DNA from: Betaproteobacteria bacterium
GTDB taxonomy: Bacteria; Pseudomonadota; Gammaproteobacteria; Burkholderiales; Burkholderiaceae_A
DNA length: 64,000 bases
Direction: 5' to 3'
Assembly (NCBI GenBank): GCA_016868255.1
Contig: VGHN01000005.1
Location: 1-64,000, forward strand
How positions within the stretch are numbered: position 1 is the first letter of the stretch; the number at the start of each line of letters is the position of its first letter. A program made the position numbers and the translations under genes. Of this stretch, positions 54,094 to 64,000 are shown in pieces. The notes beneath the pieces were generated by a model. That model was not told the origin of the DNA. It did no database searches and saw only the letters and a list, made by a program, of their open reading frames with translations.

Positions 54094-56837
54094 GCGCGAC
54101 TCCCCCAGACACGCACTCGACAGATGCCCCGTGCCGCACATTGCTCGCAGGTCTTCTCTCCGGCCATGCCCGCCAGCGGTTGCATCGCATCCCCGGCCTG
54201 AAACGCGGCCAGGCGCTCGAGCAGCGCATTCCAATCATCGGGTATTGCTTGCATCTCAAGCCACTCGCTGCCCTCCCAACTCATCGAGACAAAGCCCATT
54301 TCTTTGGCACTGCACCCAGACTGAGTGAGCATCCAGGCATAGGCCTGAAGTTGGAGGCCGAGGTACTCCTTCTTCACTCGGTCTTGAATACTCTTGGGGC
54401 GGCTCACTTTGAAATCGATGAGCCTCGGGCCGTTGTCCTGGCCCACGCGATCGAGCCAATCGAGTCGGCCCTCGAGGGTGAGTCCGAGCGACTCAATGGG
54501 CGCGCGCATGGTCATTTCGCTATTGACGTGATCGAGCGGCGCCTGATCGGCGAGCCATTGGGCAAAACCCGGCACGATGGCGCGCAACTGCTCGGCCATG
54601 GGAGGGCTTAGTTCACCGGCCTCGAGCCATGCATCGAGCCGCTGGCCCAGCCATTGCCGCCATGCCTGCTCAGATTGTGAGTCGCTCGGCTCTGCAGCCA
54701 GTTCGCTGGCGACGGCCTGCTCGGCCATGCGGTGCACCCAGGTGCCCAAATCAAGGGCATCTTCTTCATCTCGCAGGTCTCGTAAATCGGTGAGGCCGAG
54801 GGCCGTGCGCCAATAAAAACGAAAGGGACAAATCAGCGCATCGGCCAGTTGCGAGACACGGACTCGCGTCAGCGGTGACTGCAGTCTCGCAACGGGGGGA
54901 ATGGAAGCGTTGAGACCAGTGGCATTGGGTCGAGCCAATGCCGATGAGTCGCGCCAAGACCGCGGTGCATGGGTGCCGGTCAACAAGGCAAAGGCCCGGG
55001 CCAACGGCGCGGCCCAGAGGGCACTGGCCCCACGCTCTTGGGACTGGGCGATGACCAAGGTGGGGCAGCCCCGATCTAGGCTCGAAGCAAACTCGAGCAG
55101 AAATGCCGCCTCTCGCCAGCGGCGGGGCGGTGCGCCCTCGGCGATCTCCATTCGCCCAGGGGGCAACAATTGGTTGCGACCCAACCTAGGGAAAGCGCCC
55201 TCGTGGGCACCGATGACAATGAGGGAATCGAGTTCATTGATGTGGGCCGCCTCGATAAGCCCAATGATTCGAACCGATGCATCCGGGGCTCGAATCGGGA
55301 GACGAAGCTCGGTCATCGCTCGGCCGAGCATGGTGCGAATCATCCGCAGATCGACTGCGCGCCCTCCGAGCGATGCGCCCAATCCGCGAAGGGCGGCCCA
55401 GACGCGCTGACCGGCCGCATCGTTGAGCAGAGCCTCTTCGAGTCCCAAGGCCCGCAGCAAGGCCTCGATGCGTTCCACAGTGGCATTGGTCGGGGTGGTG
55501 GTCGCACCGCCGAGTTGCGCCAAGAACCATCCGTGAAGCTTCGGGGCCCACTTCGCGAGATAGAGGCGCTCGGAATGGCTCGAGCGAAGCGACCGATAAA
55601 AGCCCGCCCACTCGGACTCGGCAAGCAATCCGAGTTGCGAGAGGCATTCGGACACCGGAGGACAACGAATCCATGTCATCCAGGCCCTGCGATCGTTCGG
55701 ATCGAGCAGAATGGAAATGAGCCCGTCGATGGCTGTGAATGCAACAGTGGTATCGAGTGCCCAGCCAGAGGGATCGTCGAGATCAATGGCGCGAGACTTC
55801 AAAACCGCCGCCAGTCGACGGGCTGCGAGTCGATCGCCCGCCACCACTCCGATCTGTTTATGGCCAGCCGAGAGCCATTGACCAATTTGATCGGCTGCGC
55901 ATCGTGCAGTGCTCTCGACGCCATCGGTCTCAACCCAATCGACGGTCGACATTCGCGAGAAGGATGGGCTCGACTTCCAATTCGCAAGTCGGGAGCGCAG
56001 GGGTGCCCAACCCTCTGACGGTCGCTGGGGCGACCACTCGGCCCGCGACAAATCGGTGAGTTCGGGCCAGAGCGCAGACCAGCCATGCTGGGCTTCGATT
56101 AATTCGGGCTTGCCGACTTGAACCGCCTCCCACTGGCCTGGCCAGGCCAACTCACAACGCACCCAATCGAAGAAATCGAAATGGCCAGAGACCAGTAGCC
56201 TGCCCTTGCTGGTGTGGCGGCAGGATGCCGCACGGGCGGAGACCCACTCGGCAACATCGAGAGACTCTTGGCTGGCCTCGTAGAGGCCCAGGATGAGTTC
56301 AAGGCCAGCGAGCGCCGCGGGCTCTTGGTTGGTGGGCGCCCCCGAATGCATCCAGTGAAGACGCAACCAATCCCAACGCTCAAAGAGCAGGGCCCACTGC
56401 TCGGCCAACTGCCAAGCACTGGAGACATTCGGCGCCAACGAGGTGCGAAGGGGCTTGGAGGCCAGGATGGCATCGGCCAGCGCCCCGACGCGCTCAACGA
56501 ATGGGCGCGGGAGATCGGTATCGTCTCGCGCCAAATCAATGGCCCTTAGCGCAAGGGCCGAGTCGATGTCCGAGATGGTGGGCATGGGCAGCGGCCCATT
56601 GGGGGGAAGGCCAGCCCATGCCGTGCGGGCCACTGCCGCGAGGCTGGCGCGGCTAGAGAGAATTTGGTTCACGCCGTCTGCGGCGGCGGCCTCAACCCAT
56701 TGAGACCCAGACTGCGGCCCCTGGGTCGCAGGGGGCCGCCCAGGGGGCCATAGCGCCCGCTGAAGAAGAAGGGTCTGCTCTCTGGCGAACCCAAGCACAT
56801 GGGGCATCGTCTGAGCAATCAATTGGGCACTGGCCAT
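54090..56837 (-). CDS. addB: AddB-like exonuclease/inactivated helicase subunit
   Basis: 915 residues. The C-terminal PD-(D/E)XK nuclease has GRLDWLDRV, LIDFKVSRP and YLGLQLQAYAW (QxxxY). Cysteines of CPFRFYW (about 675) and CEQCAARGIC near the end match the AddB iron-sulfur cluster. The N-terminal half is a degenerate helicase-like region without Walker A. Divergent from trxA. Confidence 0.92.
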   Translation of the reverse strand: MASAQLIAQTMPHVLGFAREQTLLLQRALWPPGRPPATQGPQSGSQWVEAAAADGVNQILSSRASLAAVARTAWAGLPPNGPLPMPTISDIDSALALRAIDLARDDTDLPRPFVERVGALADAILASKPLRTSLAPNVSSAWQLAEQWALLFERWDWLRLHWMHSGAPTNQEPAALAGLELILGLYEASQESLDVAEWVSARAASCRHTSKGRLLVSGHFDFFDWVRCELAWPGQWEAVQVGKPELIEAQHGWSALWPELTDLSRAEWSPQRPSEGWAPLRSRLANWKSSPSFSRMSTVDWVETDGVESTARCAADQIGQWLSAGHKQIGVVAGDRLAARRLAAVLKSRAIDLDDPSGWALDTTVAFTAIDGLISILLDPNDRRAWMTWIRCPPVSECLSQLGLLAESEWAGFYRSLRSSHSERLYLAKWAPKLHGWFLAQLGGATTTPTNATVERIEALLRALGLEEALLNDAAGQRVWAALRGLGASLGGRAVDLRMIRTMLGRAMTELRLPIRAPDASVRIIGLIEAAHINELDSLIVIGAHEGAFPRLGRNQLLPPGRMEIAEGAPPRRWREAAFLLEFASSLDRGCPTLVIAQSQERGASALWAAPLARAFALLTGTHAPRSWRDSSALARPNATGLNASIPPVARLQSPLTRVRVSQLADALICPFRFYWRTALGLTDLRDLRDEEDALDLGTWVHRMAEQAVASELAAEPSDSQSEQAWRQWLGQRLDAWLEAGELSPPMAEQLRAIVPGFAQWLADQAPLDHVNSEMTMRAPIESLGLTLEGRLDWLDRVGQDNGPRLIDFKVSRPKSIQDRVKKEYLGLQLQAYAWMLTQSGCSAKEMGFVSMSWEGSEWLEMQAIPDDWNALLERLAAFQAGDAMQPLAGMAGEKTCEQCAARGICRVRVWGSRA

Positions 56838-56966
56838 GGCGCTATGCTATTCTGCGGTCAGGTCGTTCCCGGGATCATGCGCTGATCCCCCTGTCCACCC
56901 CACTGGTGGATGCCGATCTCCCAAGATCCAATCACTCTTACACCCCAATTCAATTCAGTCATTCTT

Positions 56967-57293
56967 ATGAGCCAAAACGTTATTGCCGTCACCGATTCAA
57001 GCTTTGAAACCGATGTCATGAAGTCCGACCTGCCCGTGCTGGTGGACTTCTGGGCCGAGTGGTGTGGCCCCTGCCGCATGGTGGCCCCCATTCTTGAAGA
57101 AATTGGTGGTGAATATGCAGGCCGACTCACCGTGGCCAAGCTCAACGTCGACGAGAACACCGCAGTGCCCGCCAAGCACGGCATCCGTGGCATCCCCACA
57201 ATGATCCTGTTTAAGAATGGCGCGGTGGTTGCGCAAAAGGTCGGCGCCGCCGCCAAGTCCCAACTCACCGCCTGGATTGATAGCCACCTCTGA
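56967..57293 (+). CDS. trxA: Thioredoxin 1
   Basis: 108 residues from ATG 56967. [20 protein letters not shown] holds the CGPC site (C33, C36), with the cis-Pro in [12 protein letters not shown]. It reduces cytosolic disulfides. It is upstream of rho, the usual proteobacterial order. Confidence 0.98.
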   Translation: MSQNVIAVTDSSFETDVMKSDLPVLVDFWAEWCGPCRMVAPILEEIGGEYAGRLTVAKLNVDENTAVPAKHGIRGIPTMILFKNGAVVAQKVGAAAKSQLTAWIDSHL

Positions 57294-57384
57294 TTGCCCC
57301 GCTCCATCAGGGGGACGGCCCAACCGCTCCCCCTGATCTTCCAACCGCTGCGCCTCGGCCAGCCCATCGCCTGACCCATCCAAT

Positions 57385-58647
57385 ATGTATCTCTCCGAAC
57401 TAAAAGCCCTCCCCGTCACCCAACTCGTCGAGCTCGCTGGCTCACTTGAAATCGAGAACGCAAGCCGCCTGCGCAAACAGGAGTTGATGTTTGCCATCCT
57501 GAAGAAGAAGGCCAAAACGGGCGAGCAGATTTTCGGCGATGGCGTCCTTGAAGTCCTGCCCGATGGCTTCGGATTCCTGCGCTCGCCCGAGTCCTCGTAC
57601 CTCGCGAGCACCGACGACATCTACCTCTCGCCCTCTCAGATTCGTCGCTTCAATCTGCATACCGGCGACTCGGTCGAAGGCGAGGTCCGCACACCCAAGG
57701 ACGGTGAACGCTACTTCGCCCTGGTGAAGGTCGATCAGATCAATGGCCAGCCCCCCGAGGCCTCGAAGAACAAGATCCTCTTTGAGAACCTCACGCCCCT
57801 CTTCCCCGACGAACCGATTCGACTCGAGCGAGAGATGAAGGGCGAAGAGAACATCACCGGCCGCATCATCGATATGGTCTCGCCCATCGGAAAAGGCCAA
57901 CGGGGCCTCTTGGTGGCGCCGCCCAAGAGCGGCAAGACCGTGATGATGCAGACCATTGCCCATGCCATCACCACCAACCACCCCGAGGTCACGCTCATTG
58001 TCCTGCTCATCGACGAGCGCCCCGAGGAAGTCACCGAGATGCAACGGTCGGTGCGCGGTGAGGTGGTTGCGTCCACCTTCGATGAGCCTGCCACCCGACA
58101 TGTGCAGGTGGCCGAGATGGTCATTGAGAAGGCCAAGCGCCTGGTCGAACACAAAAAAGATGTCGTGATTCTTCTTGACTCTATTACCCGATTGGCCCGC
58201 GCTTACAACACCGTGGTGCCCACCTCGGGCAAGGTCCTCACCGGCGGTGTCGATGCCAATGCCCTGCACCGACCCAAGCGTTTCTTCGGTGCCGCTCGAA
58301 ACATCGAAGAAGGTGGTTCGCTGACCATCATTGCCACGGCGCTCATCGAGACCGGTTCGCGAATGGACGAGGTGATTTATGAAGAGTTCAAGGGCACCGG
58401 AAACATGGAGGTGCACCTCGAGCGTCGCCTTGCCGAGAAGCGCGTCTACCCGGCCATTAATATCAATCGCTCGGGAACCCGAAAAGAAGAATTACTCATC
58501 AAGCCCGACCTGCTCCAGAAGATCTGGATTCTTCGTAAACTCCTGCATGACATGGATGAGATTCAGTCCATGGAGTTTCTGCTCGACAAGATTCGCCAGA
58601 CCAAGAACAACGGCGAATTCTTCGACATGATGAAACGGGGCGGCTAG
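57385..58647 (+). CDS. rho: Transcription termination factor Rho
   Basis: 420 residues. The RNA-binding CSD ([21 protein letters not shown]) precedes the ATPase with [26 protein letters not shown] and [11 protein letters not shown]. It is a hexameric RNA translocase ending transcription. A 92-base gap from trxA. Confidence 0.99.
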   Translation: MYLSELKALPVTQLVELAGSLEIENASRLRKQELMFAILKKKAKTGEQIFGDGVLEVLPDGFGFLRSPESSYLASTDDIYLSPSQIRRFNLHTGDSVEGEVRTPKDGERYFALVKVDQINGQPPEASKNKILFENLTPLFPDEPIRLEREMKGEENITGRIIDMVSPIGKGQRGLLVAPPKSGKTVMMQTIAHAITTNHPEVTLIVLLIDERPEEVTEMQRSVRGEVVASTFDEPATRHVQVAEMVIEKAKRLVEHKKDVVILLDSITRLARAYNTVVPTSGKVLTGGVDANALHRPKRFFGAARNIEEGGSLTIIATALIETGSRMDEVIYEEFKGTGNMEVHLERRLAEKRVYPAININRSGTRKEELLIKPDLLQKIWILRKLLHDMDEIQSMEFLLDKIRQTKNNGEFFDMMKRGG

Positions 58648-58649
58648 GC

Positions 58650-58655
58650 TATACT
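58650..58655 (+). promoter_or_regulatory. -10 box between rho and rpmE2
   Basis: TATACT immediately after the rho stop, about 100 bases before the rpmE2 ATG, a plausible own promoter for L31. Confidence 0.45.
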
Positions 58656-58751
58656 CCTGGGCTAACTTAACTTGGCGCTACGTAAGGGCCTTCTGGCAGA
58701 AACTGGGGCATGACCCAACGGTTCTCGGCGAGCGCAACAAAAGGATTGATC

Positions 58752-59021
58752 ATGAAAGAGGGCATTCACCCCAACTACCGCGAAGTGGTCTTCGTGGACA
58801 TGTCCAACGACTTTAGCTTTGTCACCCGCTCCACGGTCAACACCCGCGAGACCATTAAATGGAAGGATGGCAAGGAGTACCCGCTCTACAAGCTCGACAC
58901 CAGCTCCGAGTCGCACCCCTTCTACACCGGCACCCAGAAGCTAATGGACACTGCAGGACGGGTTGAGAAGTTCCGTCAGAAATTCGGTGCCAAGCGGGGC
59001 TCGGCCGCCACCAAGAGCTAA
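58752..59021 (+). CDS. rpmE2: 50S ribosomal protein L31 type B
   Basis: 89 residues. [29 protein letters not shown] and [25 protein letters not shown] match L31 type B. There are no cysteines, so it is the zinc-free form. AAAAGGA precedes the ATG. Zinc-free L31 is commonly Zur-regulated; I see no Zur box. Confidence 0.96.
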   Translation: MKEGIHPNYREVVFVDMSNDFSFVTRSTVNTRETIKWKDGKEYPLYKLDTSSESHPFYTGTQKLMDTAGRVEKFRQKFGAKRGSAATKS

Positions 59022-59038
59022 ATCCCCGCTCTGCGGGA

Positions 59039-60931
59039 ATGGCGCAGGCATCGATGCGCGCGCCCACTCGACTCCGAGAAGCCCTCTCCCGCTGGGGCGA
59101 AACACGCCCCCTTCCCGGCCTCGCGGCCAGTGCGGCCAGGCCGATCCCCTGGCCACTTCTGCTTGGCCTGGTCTTGGCCTTTGCACTCGCAGGAGTCTTT
59201 GGGCGCGGCCCCTGGCGCGGCGATGACATCCAAGGAATCGCAGTTGCCAGCAGCCTGATTCAGTCCCTGCTCTCACTGCTTGCTGGCAGTCCGCTCTCGA
59301 GCATCGATACCCATAGCGGCGGATGGATCCCCAGCCTGGCTGGCCAAGTGGTCTCCGAAGAGGGCCCACTGCTGGCTTGGATTGCCGCCCTCTTGATTGT
59401 TCCACTGGAGCTCGCAAGCCTCGCACTGACCGGAGGGCGAATTCCAATTGATGTCTTCGATGACTTGGTGCGCCTGGTCTCTGCGAGTTGCCTGGTGGTG
59501 GGGCTCTATGCCCTGTGGCGCGCAACCGACCGCATGGCCCGGCGTCGCGAGGCGCGTCCGGTCGACCCCCTTGGCATTGGGCCCGATGCCAATGCCTTCG
59601 GTCGAACCATGGGCGACTGCGCCGTGTTGCTCTGTATGGCCTGCCTCGGCAGTGTGGAGCGCTGGCACGAGTCGGGTTCCACCAGCATTGGTTTTCTTTG
59701 CCAAGCACTGCTTCTCTGGGCATTGGCCATCGCGCCCGAACACCCCAAGCGCGCCGGCTACATGGCGGGCTCGGTCTTGGCGGCCTTCCTTCTGAGCGAT
59801 GGGCTCGAGTCATTGCTGGCCTATGGCCTGGGGGCCGCCCTGGCGCTTGCACTGGCCCCACCCCTGCGCCTGGTCTGGCGTGTCTTCGCTGCGAAGGCCG
59901 GCCTGGCCCTGCTGGGCATTGTGCTTGGCTGGTTACTGATGGCGGGCATGGTCGAAGGCATGGCCGCCCTGCAATCTTGGTGGCTGGGCCAATTTCGAAT
60001 GCAGTGGCAATCGCCCCTGCGCTCACTCAATGAGTGGGCCTGGACCTGGTGGCCGCTGTGGCCCATTGCGCTGGCCATGCTCATTCAAGCCAAGCGTCAT
60101 GGGCTGCTGCGCCTGCCCCATCTTCTTGCCCTCTGGGCCATGCTCGCCGGGGTCCTGCTCGTGAACCTATTGGGCCTGGGCCAGGCCACGCCCTCCAAGT
60201 TGCTTCCCATTGCCCCACTGGCCATGCTCTGCGCCTTTGGCCTGCTCTCTATTCCTCGCAACCTTACAAGCCTGCTCGACTGGTTTGCCGTGGTGGTCTT
60301 CACCGCCTTGGGGGTCTTTATCTGGCTCTACTGGACCGCCATGTATTTTCAGTTCCCCGCCAACTTGGTGGCGCGACTCGACTTCCTCGCACCGGGACTC
60401 CGCGTGGAGCGCCCCGGCCTTCCCGAAATCTTAATCGGCGTTGGTGTGAGCGGTGCCTGGCTTGGGTTGGTGATGTGGCGTATCCGCCGAACAGGCAGCC
60501 ACCTCTGGCGACCCGTGGCCCTGAGTGCCGGCGGCCTCGCCCTGGCCTGGATTCTTCTCACCACACTCTGGCTACCCGGAATTCAAATTATTAAAGGCTA
60601 TGAAGGCAGCGTGTCTGGACTCAATGCCATTCTTCATCGAAATGCCGAACAGATGAAAAGACCCATCGAAGCCGCCTGCGTGGCCACGCCCGAGAATGAC
60701 ACCGCGGCCAAGCTCCTGGTGCTCGCCACCACCGACTTCAGCCTTGCAAACAATGGTCCCTACCGCAAGAGCGCCTGCCCCTTCCTACTAAGAACCGAAC
60801 CCACTGCCCAGCGGCAGTTGCCTGCCAATTACCGGCTCATTTGGATTGGTCGACGTGCCACCGAGCGGCGCGAACGCGAACGCTATGTGCTGTTCCGGGT
60901 CGAGGAGCCAATGAATCCTGCCGCGCGGTAG
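59039..60931 (+). CDS. Multi-pass membrane glycosyltransferase-like protein (ArnT/GT39-like)
   Basis: 630 residues with about twelve helices through residue ~510, then a periplasmic C-terminal part. [10 protein letters not shown] near residue 58 resembles the acidic loop of ArnT/GT-C enzymes that bind a polyprenyl-phosphate sugar. Such enzymes move sugars onto lipid A or proteins; acceptor is unknown. Its last 49 bases overlap the convergent orn gene. Confidence 0.65.
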   Translation: MAQASMRAPTRLREALSRWGETRPLPGLAASAARPIPWPLLLGLVLAFALAGVFGRGPWRGDDIQGIAVASSLIQSLLSLLAGSPLSSIDTHSGGWIPSLAGQVVSEEGPLLAWIAALLIVPLELASLALTGGRIPIDVFDDLVRLVSASCLVVGLYALWRATDRMARRREARPVDPLGIGPDANAFGRTMGDCAVLLCMACLGSVERWHESGSTSIGFLCQALLLWALAIAPEHPKRAGYMAGSVLAAFLLSDGLESLLAYGLGAALALALAPPLRLVWRVFAAKAGLALLGIVLGWLLMAGMVEGMAALQSWWLGQFRMQWQSPLRSLNEWAWTWWPLWPIALAMLIQAKRHGLLRLPHLLALWAMLAGVLLVNLLGLGQATPSKLLPIAPLAMLCAFGLLSIPRNLTSLLDWFAVVVFTALGVFIWLYWTAMYFQFPANLVARLDFLAPGLRVERPGLPEILIGVGVSGAWLGLVMWRIRRTGSHLWRPVALSAGGLALAWILLTTLWLPGIQIIKGYEGSVSGLNAILHRNAEQMKRPIEAACVATPENDTAAKLLVLATTDFSLANNGPYRKSACPFLLRTEPTAQRQLPANYRLIWIGRRATERRERERYVLFRVEEPMNPAAR

Positions 60932-61485
60932 TAGCGCAGCTCTTCAATCGACTCCATGATGTCGGCCAGGGCCGTGTGTGCGCCCTTCTTCGTGAACCCC
61001 TTAACAAGATCGGGTTGCCAACGACGGCCCAGCTCTTTGATCGTGCTGACGTCCAGGTTTCGATAGTGGAAGAAGGCCTCGAGCCGAGGCATGTAGCGGT
61101 TCATGAATCGGCGGTCTTGGTGAACACTGTTGCCGCAGAGGGGTGACTTGCCTGGCGGCACCAGGGGAGCAAGAAACGCAAGCATGGCCGACTCGGCCGA
61201 CTCCTCATTGAGTGAGGAGGCCTTCACGCGGTCGATGAGTCCCGATCGGCCATGGGTGTTCTTATTCCAATCGTCCATGGCATCGAGGTGCTCAGTCGAC
61301 TGATGCACCACCAAGACCGGTCCCTCGGCCACCAGTTGCAGTTCGGAGTCGGTCACCACCACCGCCAATTCAAGGATGCGATTCTGTTCTGGGTCGAGTC
61401 CACTCATCTCCATGTCAATCCACACCAGATGGGTTTCGTTCGGCGCGGGTTGCGCTGCAATTGGGTTGCGGGCTTGCTCAGTCAT
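60883..61485 (-). CDS. orn: Oligoribonuclease
   Basis: 200 residues from ATG 61485. [12 protein letters not shown] has D24 and E26, and [16 protein letters not shown] and [18 protein letters not shown] complete the DEDDh site. It degrades 2-5-nt RNA and pGpG. Convergent overlap with the membrane protein gene. Confidence 0.97.
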   Translation of the reverse strand: MTEQARNPIAAQPAPNETHLVWIDMEMSGLDPEQNRILELAVVVTDSELQLVAEGPVLVVHQSTEHLDAMDDWNKNTHGRSGLIDRVKASSLNEESAESAMLAFLAPLVPPGKSPLCGNSVHQDRRFMNRYMPRLEAFFHYRNLDVSTIKELGRRWQPDLVKGFTKKGAHTALADIMESIEELRYYRAAGFIGSSTRNST

Positions 61486-61555
61486 AGCCTTGGATGATCG
61501 CACGGATGTGACATGATTCCCGAAGCATGCTGCCCCTTCATCAGAGAGACCCGAG

Positions 61556-62554
61556 TTGCCCACGCCCGATCGGTGCATAGCCCGCGTAATGCGAGCCCAT
61601 GGCGCCAACGCCTGGGTGCAGGTCGACGCCGAGGCAGTGGTCCTGGCCCAACTCAAGGGCCGAAGCATCGAGGCCATTACCAACGATCGCGTGGTGCTCG
61701 ATACACAAACCGACCCACCGCAGATCATCGAGGTTCTCGAGAGACGCAATAGTTTGCTTCGACAAGAGGGCCAACGCGAGAAGCGGCTCGCCGCAAATAT
61801 TGACCTCGCACTGGTGATACTCAGTGGCGAACCCAGTTTCTCCCCCGAGACCACCTTGCGTGTGATGGCCGGGCTGATCGCCCAGCAGATCCCCTTTCTG
61901 CTCGTCGTCAATAAGTCTGATTTGGATGGGCCCACGCAGATGGCGTTGAAGAGCCTCTCGCGCATTCAGCCGCTGCATGAGACCGCGCCCGAATGGCCAT
62001 GGGTTCTTGCGAACTCAAGGCAGGTCAATGGACTCGATGCGCTTCACCAACAAATTGAATTGAAGTGTTCAGAGAAGTCCAAGGTGGAGCCGGCGAGCAT
62101 TGCGCTCATGGGCGAGTCGGGCATGGGCAAGAGCAGCCTGCTCAATGCGCTGGTGCCCGATGCCAAGGCCCAAACCCAGGCCATCTCCGAGGCATTGTCA
62201 TCGGGTCGCCACACGACCACCAGCAGCCAGGCCTATCGAATTCCCCAGGCCCCAGGCAAGCGCTCCCTCTGGCTCATCGACACGCCAGGCTTTCAACGTT
62301 TTGGTATCTCGCACTTGGATCGAAGAGATGTCGAGTCGATCTTCCCCGAGTGGAGTTGGCTGCAGCAAAGGGGCTTCTGTCGCTTTCAAGACTGCGCCCA
62401 TTTGCACGAGCCGGGCTGCGTGGTTCAAGCGGCCATAGAAACTGCCGTGAATACGGGGCAGATGGAATGGGCCAATGCTTTGGAGGACAAGCGCGGCCTC
62501 TGGGAGCGACTGCTTAGCTCAGCCAGCGCCCCAGATAGAAGATCAACACGATGA
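61556..62554 (+). CDS. rsgA: Ribosome-associated GTPase RsgA
   Basis: 332 residues from a TTG at 61556 with an AGAGAG site; the ATG at 61592 would cut the first OB strand. The permuted GTPase order is seen: NKSD (119-122), GESGMGKS (186-193), DTPG (242-245). The zinc region is [15 protein letters not shown]. It helps mature the 30S subunit. The 3' end overlaps the convergent CobD/CbiB-like gene. Confidence 0.96.
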   Translation: MPTPDRCIARVMRAHGANAWVQVDAEAVVLAQLKGRSIEAITNDRVVLDTQTDPPQIIEVLERRNSLLRQEGQREKRLAANIDLALVILSGEPSFSPETTLRVMAGLIAQQIPFLLVVNKSDLDGPTQMALKSLSRIQPLHETAPEWPWVLANSRQVNGLDALHQQIELKCSEKSKVEPASIALMGESGMGKSSLLNALVPDAKAQTQAISEALSSGRHTTTSSQAYRIPQAPGKRSLWLIDTPGFQRFGISHLDRRDVESIFPEWSWLQQRGFCRFQDCAHLHEPGCVVQAAIETAVNTGQMEWANALEDKRGLWERLLSSASAPDRRSTR

Positions 62555-63560
62555 AAAACCACATGATCACCGCACGCCAGACCAAGCCCACCGAGGACTT
62601 CATGCTGTACTCGGTGGCCTCGCGAAGATCGGGTTCGGCCGAGAGCCCTGACTGACCCTCCCAGTCGTACGGATCCGAACCCGCCGGCTGGGCATCGGGA
62701 ACCGTGAGACGAACCCCGATGGCCCCCGCACCGGAGGCCACCAAGACCCGATCGGTGTCGTCCAAAGACATGGCGGGTGAGACGCCTGCGCGGGATCGCC
62801 ACATGGCGATGGAATCTTCAAAATTTCCAACAATCGCGAAAATGATCGCAGTGACCCGAACGGGCAGCCAATCGAGCCAGCTATAGGCACGGCAGGCAAC
62901 CTCAGAGAAGTGATCACTCACGGATGCAGCCGGTGAGACCTCTGACTCCAGGAGTGCCCGGGGCGCCGAGGCGCTGGTGCGCTGGGCGATGGGACGGCCC
63001 CAGGCGCGAAGCAGTTGGACATTGAGCCAATAGGCCAGTGCACCGCTCGGGCCCGGTAAGACAACGAACCAGAAGATGGGACCAAAGACGTGCCGCTGGG
63101 CAGCGACCAAGGCCAAACGAATAGACTCGCGGACCACCGCAGACTCATTGCCCGTCTCGGCGGCCGAGCGGGCCACCGCATCGGCCTGAGACTCCTCCAC
63201 CCACTGGCCAAGAATTCTGCGCGCCTCGGGGAGGTCTTCATTTTTGAGGGCCGCATGGATGTCACTGAACCAGTGGCTGAACTGGCGAAAACCCAGCGTG
63301 AGGTAGAGCACGGCCACCGCAAAAAGCAACTCAAGCAGGGGATGGATAAGGCCGAGCAAGGCCGAGACCACCATGCTTCCGATGGCGGCACCTCCCACGA
63401 TAAAGGCCCAGGTGAACCATATGGCGCGGCGGCGCTCGGGATCGAGGGCACCACGAACCTCAAGGAGCTTGTCTTCGACCCAGCCTTGAGCTAGATTCAT
63501 CTGACGAATGGGCCTGAGCTGCTCGAGCACCAGGGCAATGATGAGGGCCAGTAGAGTCAT
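62514..63560 (-). CDS. CobD/CbiB-like membrane protein
   Basis: 348 residues from ATG 63560. MTLLALIIALVLEQLRP, a large cytosolic middle (QFSHWFSDIHAALKNEDLPEARRIL), ESIRLALVAAQRHVFGPIFWF and SWLDWLPVRVTAIIFAIVGNFEDS match the CobD/CbiB family involved in adding aminopropanol to cobyric acid. No other cobalamin genes are in the window, so a divergent role is possible. Confidence 0.8.
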   Translation of the reverse strand: MTLLALIIALVLEQLRPIRQMNLAQGWVEDKLLEVRGALDPERRRAIWFTWAFIVGGAAIGSMVVSALLGLIHPLLELLFAVAVLYLTLGFRQFSHWFSDIHAALKNEDLPEARRILGQWVEESQADAVARSAAETGNESAVVRESIRLALVAAQRHVFGPIFWFVVLPGPSGALAYWLNVQLLRAWGRPIAQRTSASAPRALLESEVSPAASVSDHFSEVACRAYSWLDWLPVRVTAIIFAIVGNFEDSIAMWRSRAGVSPAMSLDDTDRVLVASGAGAIGVRLTVPDAQPAGSDPYDWEGQSGLSAEPDLREATEYSMKSSVGLVWRAVIMWFFIVLIFYLGRWLS

Positions 63561-63585
63561 TCGAGAGAGAAAACCTTCAGAACAT

Positions 63586-64000
63586 TCACGCTTTGTGTTG
63601 AGACCATGCAGCAAAAAGAAAGTGATAGAGATTTCTCACCATGGCCGCAGTGGCACCCCAGATAAATCGACCCTGATAGGGCATGGCAAAAAACTCGATA
63701 GGCCCTGATTCTATCCTGAGGCCCCTTCGCTGATGATTCTCGGGGTTCATCAGAAACGACAAGGGCACCTCGAAGACCTCATCGACCTCGGCTGGATTGG
63801 GTCGATACTGGGCCTGCGCACTCACCATTCCAATGACGGGCGTCACAGAAAATCCAGAGACAGTCTGATAAATCGGCAGGCAATGAAGGGCCTCGACCTG
63901 CTGGGGTTCCAGGCCAATCTCTTCCTGGGCCTCTCGAATGGCGGTGAAGGCGGGGTCGGTGTCGCTGGCCTCGGCCGCGCCACCGGGAAGACTGATCTGA
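63586..64000 (-). CDS. Nudix hydrolase, CoA pyrophosphatase-like (partial, 5' end outside window)
   Basis: At least 137 residues. The Nudix box reads LPGGAAEASDTDPAFTAIRE followed by AQEEIGL, with the GxxxxxE and REx(x)EE residues. SVTPVIGMV and FVPLSFLM-like segments (VFEVPLSFLMNPENH) resemble CoA diphosphatases (NudL). It likely splits CoA or nucleotide diphosphates. It lies 25 bases from the CobD-like start. Confidence 0.85.
   Translation of the reverse strand, partial: QISLPGGAAEASDTDPAFTAIREAQEEIGLEPQQVEALHCLPIYQTVSGFSVTPVIGMVSAQAQYRPNPAEVDEVFEVPLSFLMNPENHQRRGLRIESGPIEFFAMPYQGRFIWGATAAMVRNLYHFLFAAWSQHKA

Noticed and set aside
1-64000. CRISPR arrays or transposons
   Set aside because: No regularly spaced repeats, transposase motifs or terminal inverted repeats were found.

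Overview
The window reads as chromosomal DNA of a GC-rich betaproteobacterium, most likely order Burkholderiales. The evidence is gene content and order: AddB/AddA instead of RecBCD, the DUF3429/DUF3025 pair, a Pro-Arg-His tRNA cluster, type B L31 next to rho, a PHA phasin, and the ftsH-folP-glmM and carA-carB-greA-rlmE blocks. Genes are tightly packed. Stop/start overlaps of the NTGA type are frequent, and several genes start with GTG or TTG. No insertion sequence, prophage, integrase or CRISPR array was seen. No stretch over 300 bases lacks a gene; the longest gaps (27300-27532, 29665-29869, 20503-20683, 33404-33569) hold the promoter-, terminator- or operator-like sequences listed.

Layout. 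1-9300: a secreted PQQ-type sugar dehydrogenase with a small cytochrome c, pterin carbinolamine dehydratase with a HAD dehalogenase, a CYTH-CHAD protein, a flavoprotein, a metal-binding HMA protein, a lipoprotein, DUF2062, and a hydroxyisobutyrate-dehydrogenase-like enzyme. 8148-12496: an ABC exporter-like operon (ATPase, large FtsX permease, AttH/CrtC-like protein). 12581-14746: a lone tungstate-binding protein, then a cysteine-free Rrf2 regulator translationally coupled to an ADP-ribosyltransferase-like protein behind a structured leader. 14649-17120: PPK2, DUF3429, DUF3025 and a terminator. 17121-20502: a four-gene operon of a DUF1538 membrane protein, two PII-like proteins and a coiled-coil protein. 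20684-23672: CLC channel, class II aldolase, tautomerase, UPF0016 cation exporter. 23669-27299: ABC ATPase, permease, DUF3299 protein and HDAC-like amidohydrolase in one operon. 27533-32601: DUF458, SbtA-like transporter, phasin, enoyl-CoA hydratase-like protein, YggX, PhoU, RpiA. 32715-37410: YkgJ-like protein, three tRNAs, and pstSCAB with a clear Pho box. 37380-47568: an arsJ-like remnant, glmM, folP, ftsH, rlmE, greA, carB, carA. 47679-56837: MAPEG, recR, ybaB, dnaX, the 4.5S RNA, and an addA split into helicase and nuclease reading frames after addB. 56967-64000: trxA, rho, rpmE2, a membrane glycosyltransferase-like protein, orn, rsgA, a CobD/CbiB-like protein and a partial Nudix hydrolase.

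Working together: pstSCAB and phoU form the phosphate uptake and signalling module, and PPK2 links to polyphosphate. carAB feeds pyrimidine and arginine synthesis. ftsH/folP/glmM and dnaX/ybaB/recR are housekeeping blocks. The most promising undescribed items are the PII-pair/DUF1538/coiled-coil operon, the Rrf2/ART-like pair with its SD-masking leader, and the split addA whose 3' end overlaps the SRP RNA gene. Two genes (flavoprotein and rlmE) have no ATG, GTG or TTG at the conserved start and appear to use ATT and CTG.
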